Source: Ceratopteris richardii (lineage: Eukaryota; Streptophyta; Polypodiopsida; Polypodiales; Pteridaceae). From it: a stretch of DNA of 64,000 nt. Positions within the stretch are counted from its first letter, which is position 1. Each line of letters begins with the position of its first letter. The stretch spans positions 93,852,102-93,916,101 of the forward strand of contig CM035427.1 in the NCBI GenBank assembly GCA_020310875.1. The letters are read 5' to 3'. Of this stretch, positions 1-11,841 are shown piece after piece. Position numbers and translations under genes: made by a program. The notes below the pieces were generated by a model, which saw only the letters and a list, made by a program, of their open reading frames with translations, was not told where the DNA came from and did not search any database.

Positions 1-148
1 TCAATGTATTCTATATCTTCTCCACTCTTCTAACATATATTCAAACAACCATCCCTAAAGTAACCTGCAATAGTAAGCTAAAGTCATTTCTAGTTTTTTT
101 GCAAAGAGCGAAATTCTAAATCTTTTCCATTATTTACATGACAACTAG
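1..148. other. Flank left of LARD-A, no gene seen
   Basis: AT-rich sequence with no coding signal that I can recognise. Its last five bases (144-148, ACTAG) form the left copy of the target duplication of the LARD-A element; the right copy is 16001-16005. It was therefore contiguous with 16006 onward before LARD-A inserted. Confidence 0.6.
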
Positions 149-579
149 TGTTGTGGAAGGACTCCATAGCCTTCACACAACTGAACTAAAGACTAACTAG
201 CAAGGTCACACACTAGGAAGAGAGATGTGTTTCCACCCAACCAACCCCTCCAATATATAGCTCCAAGACTAAGGGGGTAAGTCCTTCTCAAGAGGACATG
301 TGTACCTTACATCACGTGGGTCCCTAAGGTGGTCACATGGTTTCCAAGCTTAGGATATCACATGAAATCACATGGCTTCTAAAAGAAGACTCTCCAAGCT
401 CTCACGTACAAACCAAGTGGCTAGGAGAAGCTTCCAATCAAGCCTACGTACTCAACCTTAGAGAATTAGCCCTAAGGTTCAAGACCCATCTAAAAGGGGT
501 AAATAAACCATAAATCCAAAGGGTTTCACATCTAGAAACCCAAGGGTTCTACCCCTTAGACCCATGTAATTATACAACA
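149..579 (-). repeat. 3' LTR of LARD-A
   Basis: 431 bp with TGTTGT/ACAACA ends. It resembles the LARD-B LTRs at 32998-33439 and 38479-38907 along its length. On the minus strand it contains a TATA-like GCTATATATTGG, as expected of an LTR promoter. Next to its inner edge, 580-592 reads on the minus strand as a purine-rich tract (AAGGGGGGGAGAA). Confidence 0.88.
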
Positions 580-592
580 TTCTCCCCCCCTT
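580..592 (-). other. Polypurine tract of LARD-A
   Basis: On the minus strand a G-rich purine run directly precedes the TGTTGT of the 3' LTR, the position where plus-strand DNA synthesis is primed in LTR retrotransposons. LARD-B has the same tract at 33440-33452. Confidence 0.8.
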
Positions 593-3500
593 AAAAGCAT
601 TTCCGTCCTCGAAAATGAGTGGAGATATATACCTTGGGGTATTCCCCCGTGCTCCATGATCAATCTCAAGCATCATGGCTTTCATCTCTCTAAGTTTGCC
701 TCTTAATTCGAAAAGGGGAATTCCACCCCGACTGAATCTAAAAAGAGGAGAATCCATGTCTAGTCTAATTCCCTACCCCAATCATTCAAAGTTCCATCTA
801 GTTTGCATACGAAAAAGAACTGAGTCGAATGCAAAGTATGGAAAGAATGAAAAGGGTGGAAGAGAACATCCCTATCTATTTCCTTTGTTTAAGCCATGTG
901 CCATCTAGGTCTCCAAAGCTCAAACATGTGGATTAGGTGGAGTCAAAGTGACTTCAACTAAATTGCTACCTTGGTCCATCACTTTGCACTACTAGTGCAT
1001 GAACCTAGCAAAATAGATGAATGCTACTTAAAGTTTTCCTTATCAGATTCATCTCTCAAGTTAGAATCCAACTTTTTCTAAAAGGAAGATGAATCTCACA
1101 TAATCCCTGACCAAATCACTCTCTTTTAGTGAAATGGGTGGATTTTCTTGTTTGCAATTCGCCTCCAATAAATCTAAATAGAGGGGAATTTCATTTTATA
1201 ATCCCTACCTAACCAATAGAATGGTAAAGGTGGATTACTTAGTTTCTACAAGGATATAACATCCTCTTTATCTATAGAGAGAATTTGAATAGCTTACCAA
1301 AAGTGGATTCAATGTTCTTTCAAAACTTTACGTAGTTTTGGGAATCCACTTTTAAGGGGCTAGAATCCATAAGGGTTAATCTAACTATTGTAGCCTTTGA
1401 TTGAAACTTATTTTACTTGTTCTTCCAAAAAGATAAGATCTTTATAACTACGTCCCAAGATGGGAACTCATAGTGTAAAAGATCATGTTATCTTTAAGGT
1501 CATAAGTAGAAATAGATTATTCCAATCATTTCTTCAATGTTTAACCTTTACGGATCTTTAATTAGATCTCAAACCTTAAGGGTCTTCTTGATCCTTCTTG
1601 ATTTCTCTCCCTTATAGTCTCAATCTGTTAAAGATGTCCTATGTTGACATCTTTCTTATTTCTTCAATTATCTTGAAATATCAAGTATCCAAAAGATGAT
1701 CTTTTTGAGCTTTCTTTCAAGCTTGGTCTAAGATCATTTTTATGTTTCTTGAATTTCAAGTCATACTTTGGCATGAACCTTTTAGAGCTTCATCCTTTGG
1801 AGTTTACCTTCAAACTCAAAAAAGTTTTTCTTGGGGATCTAACTATTATGCTTCATACATGAAGCCATACTCCTTAGTTCTATATTACTGGAATCCATAA
1901 CGTATGTTATGTTATCTCCATAAAGCATCAATATGCTTTATAACTCATCAAACTTCTTTTCCTAGCCCACTTAGGATTTATACAATCCTTATGGTGTATG
2001 CAAGCCTTGGGGTTCTTTGAGAATTCCCAATCTTTGAGAACTTCATTTCATTGGAAGATGTAATGAAGTACTACAATACGAGGAAGTACTTCAACTTTAT
2101 CTATTTCTTGCATATCTTTTACCTTGCAATACCCTATTTGGTCTTTTCAAGGCATAAGATACAAGTTCTTGGGGACTTTCTCCCCTCCTTAAGAGTTTTC
2201 GTCCTCGAAAACTACCTGAGAGTAAATTGAAAAATTGTGCTCTTTCAGAAGTATTTGAAAGAGTTTATTTTCAATCTTTTTTTGTTCCCCTTGGTAAAAA
2301 GAACTATTTAGAGCTTCTTGCTTTCTCTTCTCCAAGCTTACAGAACAAAAGTCTCAAAGTTCAAGTTGAGATTACCCACAAATTCGATGTCCCATACCAT
2401 CGAATTTACTTCGGTGGTAGTGTAAACCTAGATGTCCCATACCATCCGGCTTACACTTCCACTTTAGTAAAGGTAACTTTAGCTTGAGTTTTGGGATCAA
2501 ACCTTCTTCTAATCAAATCAGATTTATTACTTCTTGGACTTGTAAGTGTTATTTCCACTGCAGAGCATATGTATTGCCTATGCTACAGTGGACTTTCCAC
2601 TTACCAAGCCTCAATTGCAACTTGATAAGACTAGTGTCAAAAAATTTGGCTTTTCAATTATTTCTTGATTCAGATATACTCTACAAGATCCCTTTCATGT
2701 CACTTGATGATAGAGCTAGTTTATATCTCAACTAGATATCGTCTCTTATGACATAATGAGTAATCTGAGAAAGAATAATTGATTTGCCAATCAAATCTCT
2801 ATGTTGAAGTAGATGGTAATTCCATTTACTATAAAGTCATTTATTTCTAGGACTTTAGAAAATGGTACTTAGGGTTTATTACCACCCTTGAGTTTTACCT
2901 TCTCTTCATGCCTTGTATTTTCTTGGAAGAAAAAATGTAAAGCTCCAAATAGTTCTGTGAACTTTTTTGAACAAAAACACTAATAATTTCATCTTCCCAA
3001 ACTAAAATTCTGTTATACCATATTTTCTCTTACTTAGAGCTTTGAAAAGATAATGCTCTAAGTTACCATGATTGTATCGTGGTTTCAAGAAGGAAATTTT
3101 TTGTACTATGGCCTTGCTGATCAGGCATGCCATGGGTTTTTTATGGAGTTTGATGCTCCATAAGAGGGATTTTAAGCTTAAGGTATCTTTCCAATGTACT
3201 ATTTCTTAGCTTATAATAATCCAACTATATCGAAATAAATGGTAGTTTTTTTTATGGCCAAATAGCTCTATTACCATTATTCCCACAATGGAAATTGTAA
3301 CCATACTTAAGCTAGAATAAACCAAACCTCCCTCTTAATCTTAAAACCCATGTAATATAGTTCATGCATAGTGCTTGCCAGATGTTTAGACCTTTATTGG
3401 AAAAGGTGTAGCATGCATAAGGTTCAGAAGTTGAACCCCTCCTTAAAGCATGCAAAAGTTCCAAATTGGAACTTTGTTCAGTCAGAGGATGGTGCTAGAT

Positions 3501-5654
3501 TTACGTGCATCTTTCTTTCTGTGCATATTAGTTTCCATAATGCATACTTCATAGACCATTTTCCATGAAAATGCACAACCAATCTTTCTTTTCAAATCAA
3601 TGAAGTGGATGCATCGTGCAAGTTATTTCCATGACTAATTATCTATGTGGCCAAAAAAACCCGACCACTTAATTCTATGCATCCACTACTCAGTTCATTT
3701 CTCTTACATTATGTAGTGCATGCTTCATGGTTTGAAAAGAAAAGAAAAGAGGGAAAAACTTATCTGGAAATTAAGCTTCATCCATCCCTGGACTTTTCTT
3801 GCGTTGTCTCATGGTGGTGAAGTAGGTTTGGACCATCCCACCTCATTCATTGTTGAAATCCTTCTTGGGCATTTCGTACTTACTTGTGTGCCCATATGTG
3901 TGCATCTACCTTTAAATCATGCATCTAAGCAAGCATGCATTTCGAAGGGTACAATCTCTATGCATTGGAAAAGGAACTTTTCAAAAAAAAAAAAACAATG
4001 TCCTCATAATTGTATATGCTAGCAGGTAAATTCGCCCTTCATGCAAAAGAGATTTTTGTAAATAATGCATAAGGTTCAAAAAATTGAACCCCTCTTTTAA
4101 ACATGCATGGAATTTACACTTGTAGTTCCATTAATTATGAATCTAAATTCACATATGCTCATAATGTCCATGCATGCCATGCCATGCTATGATGGATGTT
4201 CCATACCCAACCTTATAGAGTAAGTCCCTTCCATGTTAATGCACATGAGTTTATGTATGTAAACTTAAGATGTGCACAAACAAAGAAAGCTTTAGATTTG
4301 TCATTTGTGCTTAAAAACCATCCCTTTCCAAAAGGGAGTGCACATACATTCTTTTCTTTTTCTTTGTAACAATGCATGCAAGTGCTCTATTGCTTTTCAA
4401 TGCTACCCACACAATATCAAAATTGAAACTTTCCATTTATCATGTAAGAAAAACTTGATGACTTCCTTAGACAAACCATGTGTCTAATCGTAGGTCCTTC
4501 CCATCAATGCAAACTGATCTTGATGAGCATTCGGGTAGCTCTGATCGTACGAGAGTTGTCTAGCTCATCCCGAGTATGCTGTATATCCCACATATGCGTT
4601 CTTAACCGAAGAAAACACTCTATATAAGAGGAGACGACTCGTACCTTTCAACATGTCAAGCGGAAGACGAAGAAGAGCATGCGCCTCTCAGTAACAAAAG
4701 GTGGCAGAAGAAGAGGAAGATTGCCGGGAAGTAACACCTCTTCATTCTCGATCATTTCTTGCTGCAGATGAAGAAAATACATGCCAGGAAACAAACGAGG
4801 CCTTGTTCGCAATCGATATTGGAGGCTCCCGTACTGAGAGAGACAAACCATCCGTGATTCATGATGGTTGTGGTGTCCATCAGCAAGCAAGACGAAGATC
4901 TGAAAGAAACTGCATCATGGTGGAAAATAGACGGAGTGTTTCTACCCATCTGGATGATGAGGTGAGATAGCAGAACGATGCTTGTGAGGGGCCTTTGATC
5001 CATAACAAGCTTATGGATTAAATCTTTTAGCTCCTTCCTTGATAGTACTTCGATGAAGAAAATACATCCATGATCGTGCATGGGTGGCTAATGCTTTAAG
5101 TGTGCATGCTATTAGCTATTAACATGAAAAAGAGCTCACAAAAGATTTGCGTCTTTATCCTCATGAGAGGACGTTTAACCATCCAAAGAAGCTCGCTCCG
5201 TCTAATAGTGTGCAGTCCTCAAAAACAAAAATGATAATGGGCTATCAAATCAATCAATAGAACAAATCTATTTTTTTCGCTCTCACGTCTAGGACGAATG
5301 CGGGTGGATGCCAGAGCAGTTCTCAATCCCATAAGCCGGATTTCCCGGAAGAGGACGTTTTTCATATAAGAGATTGCGGATTCTATCCGAATTTCGCGTG
5401 AGAAGAGATGAGCTATGCGCGCTCATACTACTCAGTCAGTCCCGTGGGCTGGGCTAAGTGGCATGACATGATCAGCGGCTTATGTGGCTAGCCCGTCAGG
5501 TGGGTCTGGTAGTAAACGCCCGCGCCTGTCAGGTGGTTTGCACTTGCAGTAAGCGCCAGCCCATTGTGAGGGGTAAATCTCTGCATAATCAGGGGGTCAT
5601 ATGCTCTGTGCATTTTGCCTTCTAACTAAAGGCTCTGCCCTCGACTGCCGGCGG
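593..5654 (-). other. Non-coding interior of LARD-A
   Basis: About 5 kb with only short chance ORFs. Long stretches from about 580 to 4000 match the interior of LARD-B from 33440 to about 37000, including GAGGACGAAAA plus purine-tract blocks and dyad-symmetric segments near 2383-2460 and 2555-2591. The part from about 4480 to 5650 has no obvious counterpart in LARD-B and may be a separate insertion or a replaced 5' region. I recognise no gene in it. Confidence 0.6.
2171..2220 (-). other. Second internal polypurine-like block in LARD-A
   Basis: On the minus strand this reads as GAGGACGAAAACTCTTAAGG followed by a purine-rich AGGGGAGAAAG. That is the kind of sequence that normally sits immediately upstream of a gypsy 3' LTR, yet no LTR follows here. 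LARD-B has the same block at about 35565-35620. It is either a second central polypurine tract or the relic of an internal recombination. Confidence 0.5.
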
Positions 5655-5720
5655 CACTTCAGACCACCATCGCCTGACAGCATTCAATTGCTCACACAAA
5701 GACATTCGAAAAAATGAAGC
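5655..5720. repeat. 66-bp block also found at 15148-15213
   Basis: The two copies differ at only a few bases and both end in GAAAAAATGAAGC. The left copy abuts the first base of LINE-A. The right copy lies between the LINE-B tail and the LARD-A primer site. I infer a pre-existing tandem duplication in LARD-A whose first copy received the LINEs at the A-rich AAAAAATGAAGC. Confidence 0.65.
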
Positions 5721-6400
5721 GGGTCCATCGTCCATCGCGGGCAATCGCAGTCTGTCCTTCGTGTCGGGGCCTCGAAGTCTGTCCATCGCGACAGATTGGT
5801 GGTCAATCGTCCATCGCGACAGATTGGTGGTCAATCGTCCATCGAGGGTGAGTCAGTCTGTCGCGGGTGACGCCGAGTATCGCGGGCATCGTTCTGTCCA
5901 TCACGGTGATCGTCCATCGTCCATCGTCCATCGTCCATCGCGGTGATCGTCCATCGTCCATCGCGGGCAATCGAAGTCTGTCCATCGCGCCGGGACCTCG
6001 AAGTCTGTCCATCGCGGGGCTCGAAGTCCATCGCGGGGGCTCGCTGTCCATCGGGGCGGGCTTCTTTCAATCGCTCTGTCCAACGTTCTGTCCATCGCGT
6101 ACCCATTTTTCAGGCAATCGAAGTCGGTCCATCGCGCCGAAGTCAGTCCATCGCGGGGTTCGGAGTCCATCGCTCGCTGGCTTCTATCAATCGCGGGTGA
6201 CGCCGGGGACTCGGGTGTCCATCGTTCTGGCGGGTGCCCATCTCTGTCCATCGTGCACCGGCGTTCTGTCCATCGCCCAATCCTCTATCAATCGCGATTT
6301 ACGGCCTGGCGGTGGCCATCGTGGGCCTGGGTGGGCCGTAGCGTCCATCGCGGGTCCGTTCCCAGAGTTGTTCTCGACTGAGGGGTGGCACTTCTCTTAA
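5721..6400 (+). repeat. CATCGCG minisatellite in the LINE-A 5' leader
   Basis: An irregular GC-rich array built from variants of GTCCATCGCGGG, TCAATCGCGGGTGACGCC and AAGTCTGTCCATCGCG. Spacing varies from about 10 to 60 bp. Because the array lies between the insertion point and ORF1, it is the LINE's own leader and probably its promoter region. Open frames across it on both strands follow from the repeat and are not genes. Confidence 0.75.
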
Positions 6401-6698
6401 AGTAGTTTTGTTGGGTCTCCTGTCGCTCGCGATGGGTTACGGGGAGATCTCACTTCGTTCCCATGGGCCCATCGTCGCGATCCCCCACCCCTAGTACCTT
6501 TAGTTCCTATTTGCTCAACCGTCTCGTTAAAATAAAAAGAAAAAAGAAAAGAGAAAATAAGAGAAAAAAAAAGAAAAAGAAAAAAAGAGGTTAAAAAAGT
6601 AAAAGGAAAAAAGAAGACAGAGAGTTCCTTGGGTAAGATTAATTCTCAGTCTTCCACCTGTCTCGTGGGGTTTCCTTTTGCTCTTTCATGCTTTGGTC
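6401..6698 (+). other. LINE-A leader between repeat array and ORF1
   Basis: Untranslated leader. It includes a purine-rich A/G tract at about 6530-6625 just before ORF1. No other feature seen. Confidence 0.5.
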
Positions 6699-8018
6699 AT
6701 GGACTTTGTGGCTCCCCCTCAGTCCGTGTCCCCCCTTGAGTTGGAGTCTGTCCCAGTGGACGTCGCGCCCCCAGAGGTCTCTTTATGCAAGGAGTCTGTG
6801 GCGGCAAAGCAGGAAGAACTGAAGAAAACTTGCCTGATCGGTCAAATGTTTGGCCCCAGGCCCTCTCTTGATAGTGTGAGAACTTGGCTTCGCAAGGAGT
6901 GGTTCCCTCGAGGCCTAATTGTGTCCAAATGTCAATTCCTGCCGGCGAATCACCTGCTTCTTGTATTTGAGAACGAAGAGATGGCTTTCCAAGCCCTACA
7001 AGCCGGCTCCTGGCAAGTGGGCCGGTCCACCCTTTGCCTTTTTAAGTGGACCCCAGACTTTGTCCCGAACAAATCAAAGCCTCTTCGTTACCCGCTTTGG
7101 GTGGAGCTTCCCAACCTGCCTTTCTTCATGTATGAATTTCTTCGTGAAATCGTCTCACCGATCGGTCGCCCGATGGCCGCAAGACAGGATGTTGGGGGGT
7201 TAATCTACGATGGAGCTCAACACTCTTTCAATGCTAGATGGCATCCTCAGATCTGCGTTGAAACAGACCTGAACCAGGTCCTCCCTTCGAAGATCTCCAT
7301 AAACTATGGAGATGGTATGACCTGGACACAAGAGGTTACTTACAAGAATCTGCCAAACGCGTGCTTTCGGTGCGGGCTTCAAGGTCACAGGATCAAAGAC
7401 TGCCCCCTGAAGAAAAGTACCAATAAAAACAAGCTTAAACCAGACGGGACCCTAGACCCTTTCCCCCAAAACGACACTCGGGGTCATCCCCACCCAATGG
7501 AGGAAGAAGAGGGAACTCGCGTTGCTGAGACGGATTCAGAAGGTTTCACTGAAGTGAGACACAAGAGGAAAGTTAGCCCTCGAAGATCAAAAACAAGGAA
7601 TACTACGACAGCTGCCCCCTCGAATAACATATACTGTAACCTAGAAAAAGAGATTAATGAACTCGATTTCCCAGGGGACAACCTCTTGGAAGAAGACCCC
7701 ATTGATAATTCCCTTGGGTGCTCTACCAGCAAAGAAGATAACCTAGAAGGCTACACCACGAGTAAAGAGGAAGGCTTTACTACCAGCAATGAAGACAACC
7801 CAGACAGCGAAAGCTCCGCTCTTGGCCCTACCCTCCCGGTATGCTTTCCAAGACTACCGCAACAAAAGTCCAAGCTTAAAGGTAAACAACCTTCCGGCAT
7901 GCCTTGGAAGAGCCCCCTCAAGGGTAGGATTCTAAGTCAAGAAGTAGGGAAGAAAAAAGAAGACCACAAGAAGAAAAAAGATCGGGTCCCTCCCCTCAAA
8001 GAGGGCAACCATCATTAA
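6699..8018 (+). CDS. LINE ORF1 protein (DUF4283-like, CCHC zinc knuckle)
   Basis: 439 residues from the first ATG of the frame; the frame opens upstream only at a TTG. Plant LINE ORF1 proteins bind the element RNA and form the ribonucleoprotein used for retrotransposition. The N-terminal half (about residues 40-200) looks like the DUF4283 module, with a W.P.F....KPLRYPLWVELPNLP segment. A CX2CX4HX4C knuckle (CFRCGLQGHRIKDCP) lies near residues 220-235, followed by a charged, Ser/Lys-rich tail. Its TAA overlaps the ATG of ORF2 as TAATG, suggesting coupled termination and re-initiation. The frame is intact, unlike ORF2. The overall family assignment is firm; activity is unknown. Confidence 0.88.
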   Translation: MDFVAPPQSVSPLELESVPVDVAPPEVSLCKESVAAKQEELKKTCLIGQMFGPRPSLDSVRTWLRKEWFPRGLIVSKCQFLPANHLLLVFENEEMAFQALQAGSWQVGRSTLCLFKWTPDFVPNKSKPLRYPLWVELPNLPFFMYEFLREIVSPIGRPMAARQDVGGLIYDGAQHSFNARWHPQICVETDLNQVLPSKISINYGDGMTWTQEVTYKNLPNACFRCGLQGHRIKDCPLKKSTNKNKLKPDGTLDPFPQNDTRGHPHPMEEEEGTRVAETDSEGFTEVRHKRKVSPRRSKTRNTTTAAPSNNIYCNLEKEINELDFPGDNLLEEDPIDNSLGCSTSKEDNLEGYTTSKEEGFTTSNEDNPDSESSALGPTLPVCFPRLPQQKSKLKGKQPSGMPWKSPLKGRILSQEVGKKKEDHKKKKDRVPPLKEGNHH

Positions 8019-11000
8019 TGAAATTCACATCTCTAAACGTTAGGGGTCTGTCTGACCCGTCAAGAGCTTCGATTCTTGGCCAGTGGTTCAAGGACATGTG
8101 CTTCGCCCCTGACTTTATTTGCTTACAAGAGGTTAAAATCGACGGTGAGGATCTACAAAAACGGCTTAAATGCATTTCTCCGAACCACCTTTGGTTCTCC
8201 ACTTCTCACCCTAGAGGGACAGGGGGTGCTTCTATCGGTATTAGTCACGCCTTGTCTAACAATGTGACCTCGACTTTTGAAGGTCGGAATCATCGTTGGA
8301 TTGCTGCCTCTTTCGGGTCTCCTTTCCAGTTCACTGTGGTCTCAATTTATGCCCCTAATGGGGAAACAGATAGAATGGATACTTGGGCTTCCCTTGACTC
8401 CCTTTCACACAATGTTCTGATTTGTGGGGACTTCAACATGGTTGAATCTCCTGAGGACCGATGGAATAACAAAGGAAAAATTATTGACGGTCAGGAGAAA
8501 GAGATTTGGGATAAAATCAAGCTCCATCTCGACCTGGTCGAAGTGAAAGACAACCAGGGTTTCTCCTGGTCTAATCTCCAGTCGGGGGACTCTTTGAGGA
8601 AAGCAAGGCTTGATAGATGCTACATCGACCAGAACACCATCCTTCAGTGGGGTATTCCTTCGATTTCTCAACACATGGACCTCACAATCTCAGACCACTA
8701 TCCGATTACTCTGTCCTTCAAACCAATTCCCATGCTCCAGAAAGCTCCTTGGTTTCAGGCTTGTCAGACATCATTTTCCCTCCCCTCTGTACACCAGGAA
8801 ATTTCTGAGGTGTGGACGGAAGCCTTTGCTTACTGTAATGAACCGGCTAAGTGCTGGAGAAACGCAGTAGAAAGGACTCGTAAAATTCTAATCAGGACTC
8901 AAAAGGCTATAAGAGAAATTCGAAAAAAAAGAAGAGAAACGGTGTAGCGGAGGCTCTCACGGCTTGAAGAAGAGGTGAACAAAGGTAAGCTAAATTGCCA
9001 ACAGGGTCTGTTGAAAATCAGGGGTAGGCTAAGATTAGAGGAGGAGGTCCAAAGGAAAAATCTCCAAATTTTCTTCAAAGATTGGTGGGCAGGGAAGGCG
9101 GACAAACCAACGAAAGAGATGTGTAACATCCTCAAAAGGAAACAAGCTAGGGAATCCATCCCCCTAATGGTCGATAACAATGGAACTGAATGTTGCACGG
9201 AAATGGAGAATAGAACTTTCATCGTCGAACATTTTACCAACCTTCTCGGGGTCTCGACTCCTCTTTCCCCCCACAGGCGCGACTCCATGGCAACCATCTC
9301 AAGGGTTGCTCAAACCAGAATCCCACAGAACTTGATTGCTCTTCTGGATGCTAACATCTCCGAGAATGAAATTATCGAGGTTATTGATGCCCTTCCCAAT
9401 GGGAAAAGTCCGGGTCCAGATGGCCTTACCAATGAGTTCTTTAAGTCCTTCAAACTTCAGGTGGCCACCCCCCTGCGCCTCGTGTGGCAAGAGGCTCTCT
9501 CCTTCGGTGCCCTCCCTGAGTGCCTGAACAATGGCGTCATCAAGTTAATCCACAAACGGGGAGATAAGAACAAAATTGAAAACTGGCGTCCGATTACCAT
9601 GCTCCAAACTGGATACAAGATAATTGCTAAAGTTCTCGCCAACAGAATCTCCTGTCATTTAAAGTCATGGCTGTGCGAGGACCAGAAAGGTTTTATCAAA
9701 GGTAGATCTATACTTGAAGCAATTATTGATATTTGGGAAGGCCTTGCTTTTGCTGAGGAGTCTGCTCAAGATCTAGTTTTCATTAAGATCGACTTCGACA
9801 AAGCGTATGACAGATTGGAATGGGACTTTATTCTTCAATCATTGAAAGACCTTGGATGCAGCCAAAAGTTCACGAAGATGGTTTCCACGCTTCTTGGAAA
9901 TGCTTCAACTAGAATAAACATCAACGGTAAGCTCTCTGAGCCCATTCGTTTAAAAAGATCAATTAGGCAAGGCTGCCCTCTGGCTCCTTTACTATTCGCT
10001 ATCGCCTCAAATGGGCTCAGCTGCCTATTAAAGCATCACATGGACGCCGGCAACCTCAAGGGTCTCTCCTTACCTCTAAATCACGGCCAAATGGTTGTGA
10101 GACTTTTTGCTGATGACATGAATGCCTTTGTGCATAACGATACAAATAGCATTGAGGTGTTTTGGGGGTGCCTCCACACCTTTTGTATGGCATCAGGCTC
10201 AAAAATCAACCATGCTAAAACTGCTTTTAGAGCGATCAGCGGGCCTACTCCCCAATTGTTGGTCGATCGGGGGTGTCAAGTTATCCCTAGCGGTCAAGTC
10301 TTCCGTCTCCTCGGCATTCCGATGGGTTTCGATATCTCAATGGACCAACGATGGAACTGGGTGCTATCCAAGTTGGATAGCAAGCTGAATCAATGGAAAG
10401 GTATGCAAGTCAACCTGGCAGGTCGTGCTATGGTTATTAACACCTTTATGTTGTCTACAATTATTTACTTTATCTCGTTTGGAGACCTAAGGAGAAAGAA
10501 TTGGCCAAAGTTGAAAGAATCTGCAGGAACTTCCTTTGGACTGGGGACCCCAACAGAAGAGGGGTTCCCAAAATCAAATGGGAAACTTGCATTAGCCCTA
10601 AAGACTCAGGGGGCTTGGGTATTTTGGATATTGCTGGATTAGCTGACAAGCTGGCGGCTAAATGGCTTATCAAGGCCTGGAGCAATAGGGAATCCTCTTG
10701 GGCTAAATTGATCTTCAGAAACACGGAAGACTTTACCTTTGTCGGCCTCCCTGGTTGGAAGGACATAGGGATTCTCACGCTTCTGTTCTCCCCCCACCCA
10801 GTCTGCCCTAAAGGCTCTAGCCTCGTGTGTTCCTTATGGAAGAATTGGAACAAGGCCAAACAGTTCATCAGAATCAGCGATGATTGGAAGTGGGCAGCTG
10901 GCATAAGACAAAATGACTCTATTTGGTTCCCGATCAGTGGCATTCGGGGAGTGGAATCTTGGAACCTCCAAACTGCAAGGCGGTTATGGAACAAGGGGTT

Positions 11001-11841
11001 CAAACAGTGGAAACAGCTCTGGAAACAAGAGACTTGCCAGTGGATTAGGTTCGAAGATTTGGATCCGAGACTTAGCATTACCTTTGAGGAATGGAATCTT
11101 CTTCAAAGCAGGTGTTTAGCCTGGGACCGCTCAACTACCCGCCTTCTCCGCGGTCAGGATCTTCCTTGCTCGGAGGGCCTCAAATGGAGCAATGGTAAGA
11201 AGCTTTCCAGAATCCCGAACTTCAAAGGGGATTTGGATGTTCACCACACCCTTAACAAGAGATGGTGCCTTGATTGGACCAAACTTCGGTGGGAGCTAAA
11301 ATTCATGTCTCTTTGGCACCCCCTAATTGAGGTCAAAAAGTCCGTTCTCATGTGGCAGGTCTTGCATAAGGGAATCTGGACCAATGCAAGGGCTAACAAA
11401 ATCTGTGGTGTGCCGCCATGGTGCAAGCGGTGTCATCGGTGCATCGAAGATTTGGCCCACCTGTTCTTTGACTGCCCCAAGTCCCGTGTTGTCTGGCATC
11501 ACGTGTCCCGGGTTTTGAGACTAACGAGTCAAATCAACTGGCAACAAGTGATGTTGGGTGAGGCGATCGGATGCTCTGCGAGGCTATGGAATGCCATCAG
11601 AGGTGAGACTCTCTGGAAGATTTGGAGAGAGCGCTGTGCCATCAATTTCGGCCAAACTCCTAAGGAATGGTCGATCGAGAAATCCTTGTTTCTCCTTGGT
11701 AAAAGAATCTCTCGAGCCAAGAGATCCCCACCGTTTAGACATCACTGTATTTATCTCCTGGAAAACAACAAGTTGAAACCCAAATGGGTCCCACATGAGG
11801 GTGATGGTAATGTTATCCGCCTCATTTGTAATGCCTTGTAG
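8018..11841 (+). pseudogene. LINE ORF2: endonuclease and reverse transcriptase, broken
   Basis: Begins at the ATG overlapping the ORF1 stop. The N-terminal 230 residues form an APE-type endonuclease with LNVRGL, CLQEVK, SIYAPNG, GDFNM and the terminal SDHYP motif. An in-frame TAG at 8945-8947 interrupts it, and the same frame then continues into the RT: KSPGPDGLTNEFF, NWRPITML, QKGFIKGRSI, IDFDKAYDRLEWDF, RQGCPLAPLLF and the catalytic FADD. Near 10479 a single G is missing relative to LINE-B, shifting the frame. The remainder (10501-11841) encodes the thumb and a zf-RVT-like region (CKRCHRCIEDLAHLFFDCP). No RNase H is seen. Two lesions make it a pseudogene, though most of the sequence is preserved. 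Confidence 0.9.

Noticed and set aside
2227..2735. Two adjacent plus-strand ORFs in the LARD interior with relatives at 35510-36113
   Set aside because: They are antisense to the element. The LARD-B versions start and end differently, so the DNA is conserved but the reading frames are not.
4600..4970. TATA-like TCTATATAAG near 4620 followed by a plus-strand ORF (4701-4970)
   Set aside because: The ORF opens at GTG, not ATG. An upstream ATG at 4651 gives only a tiny peptide, and no domain is recognisable. It could be a chance promoter-like sequence.
5721..6400. CRISPR-like array or several overlapping ORFs on both strands
   Set aside because: Unit spacing is irregular and spacers are themselves repeat variants. 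The ORFs exist only because the repeat lacks stops, and this is a eukaryotic LINE leader.
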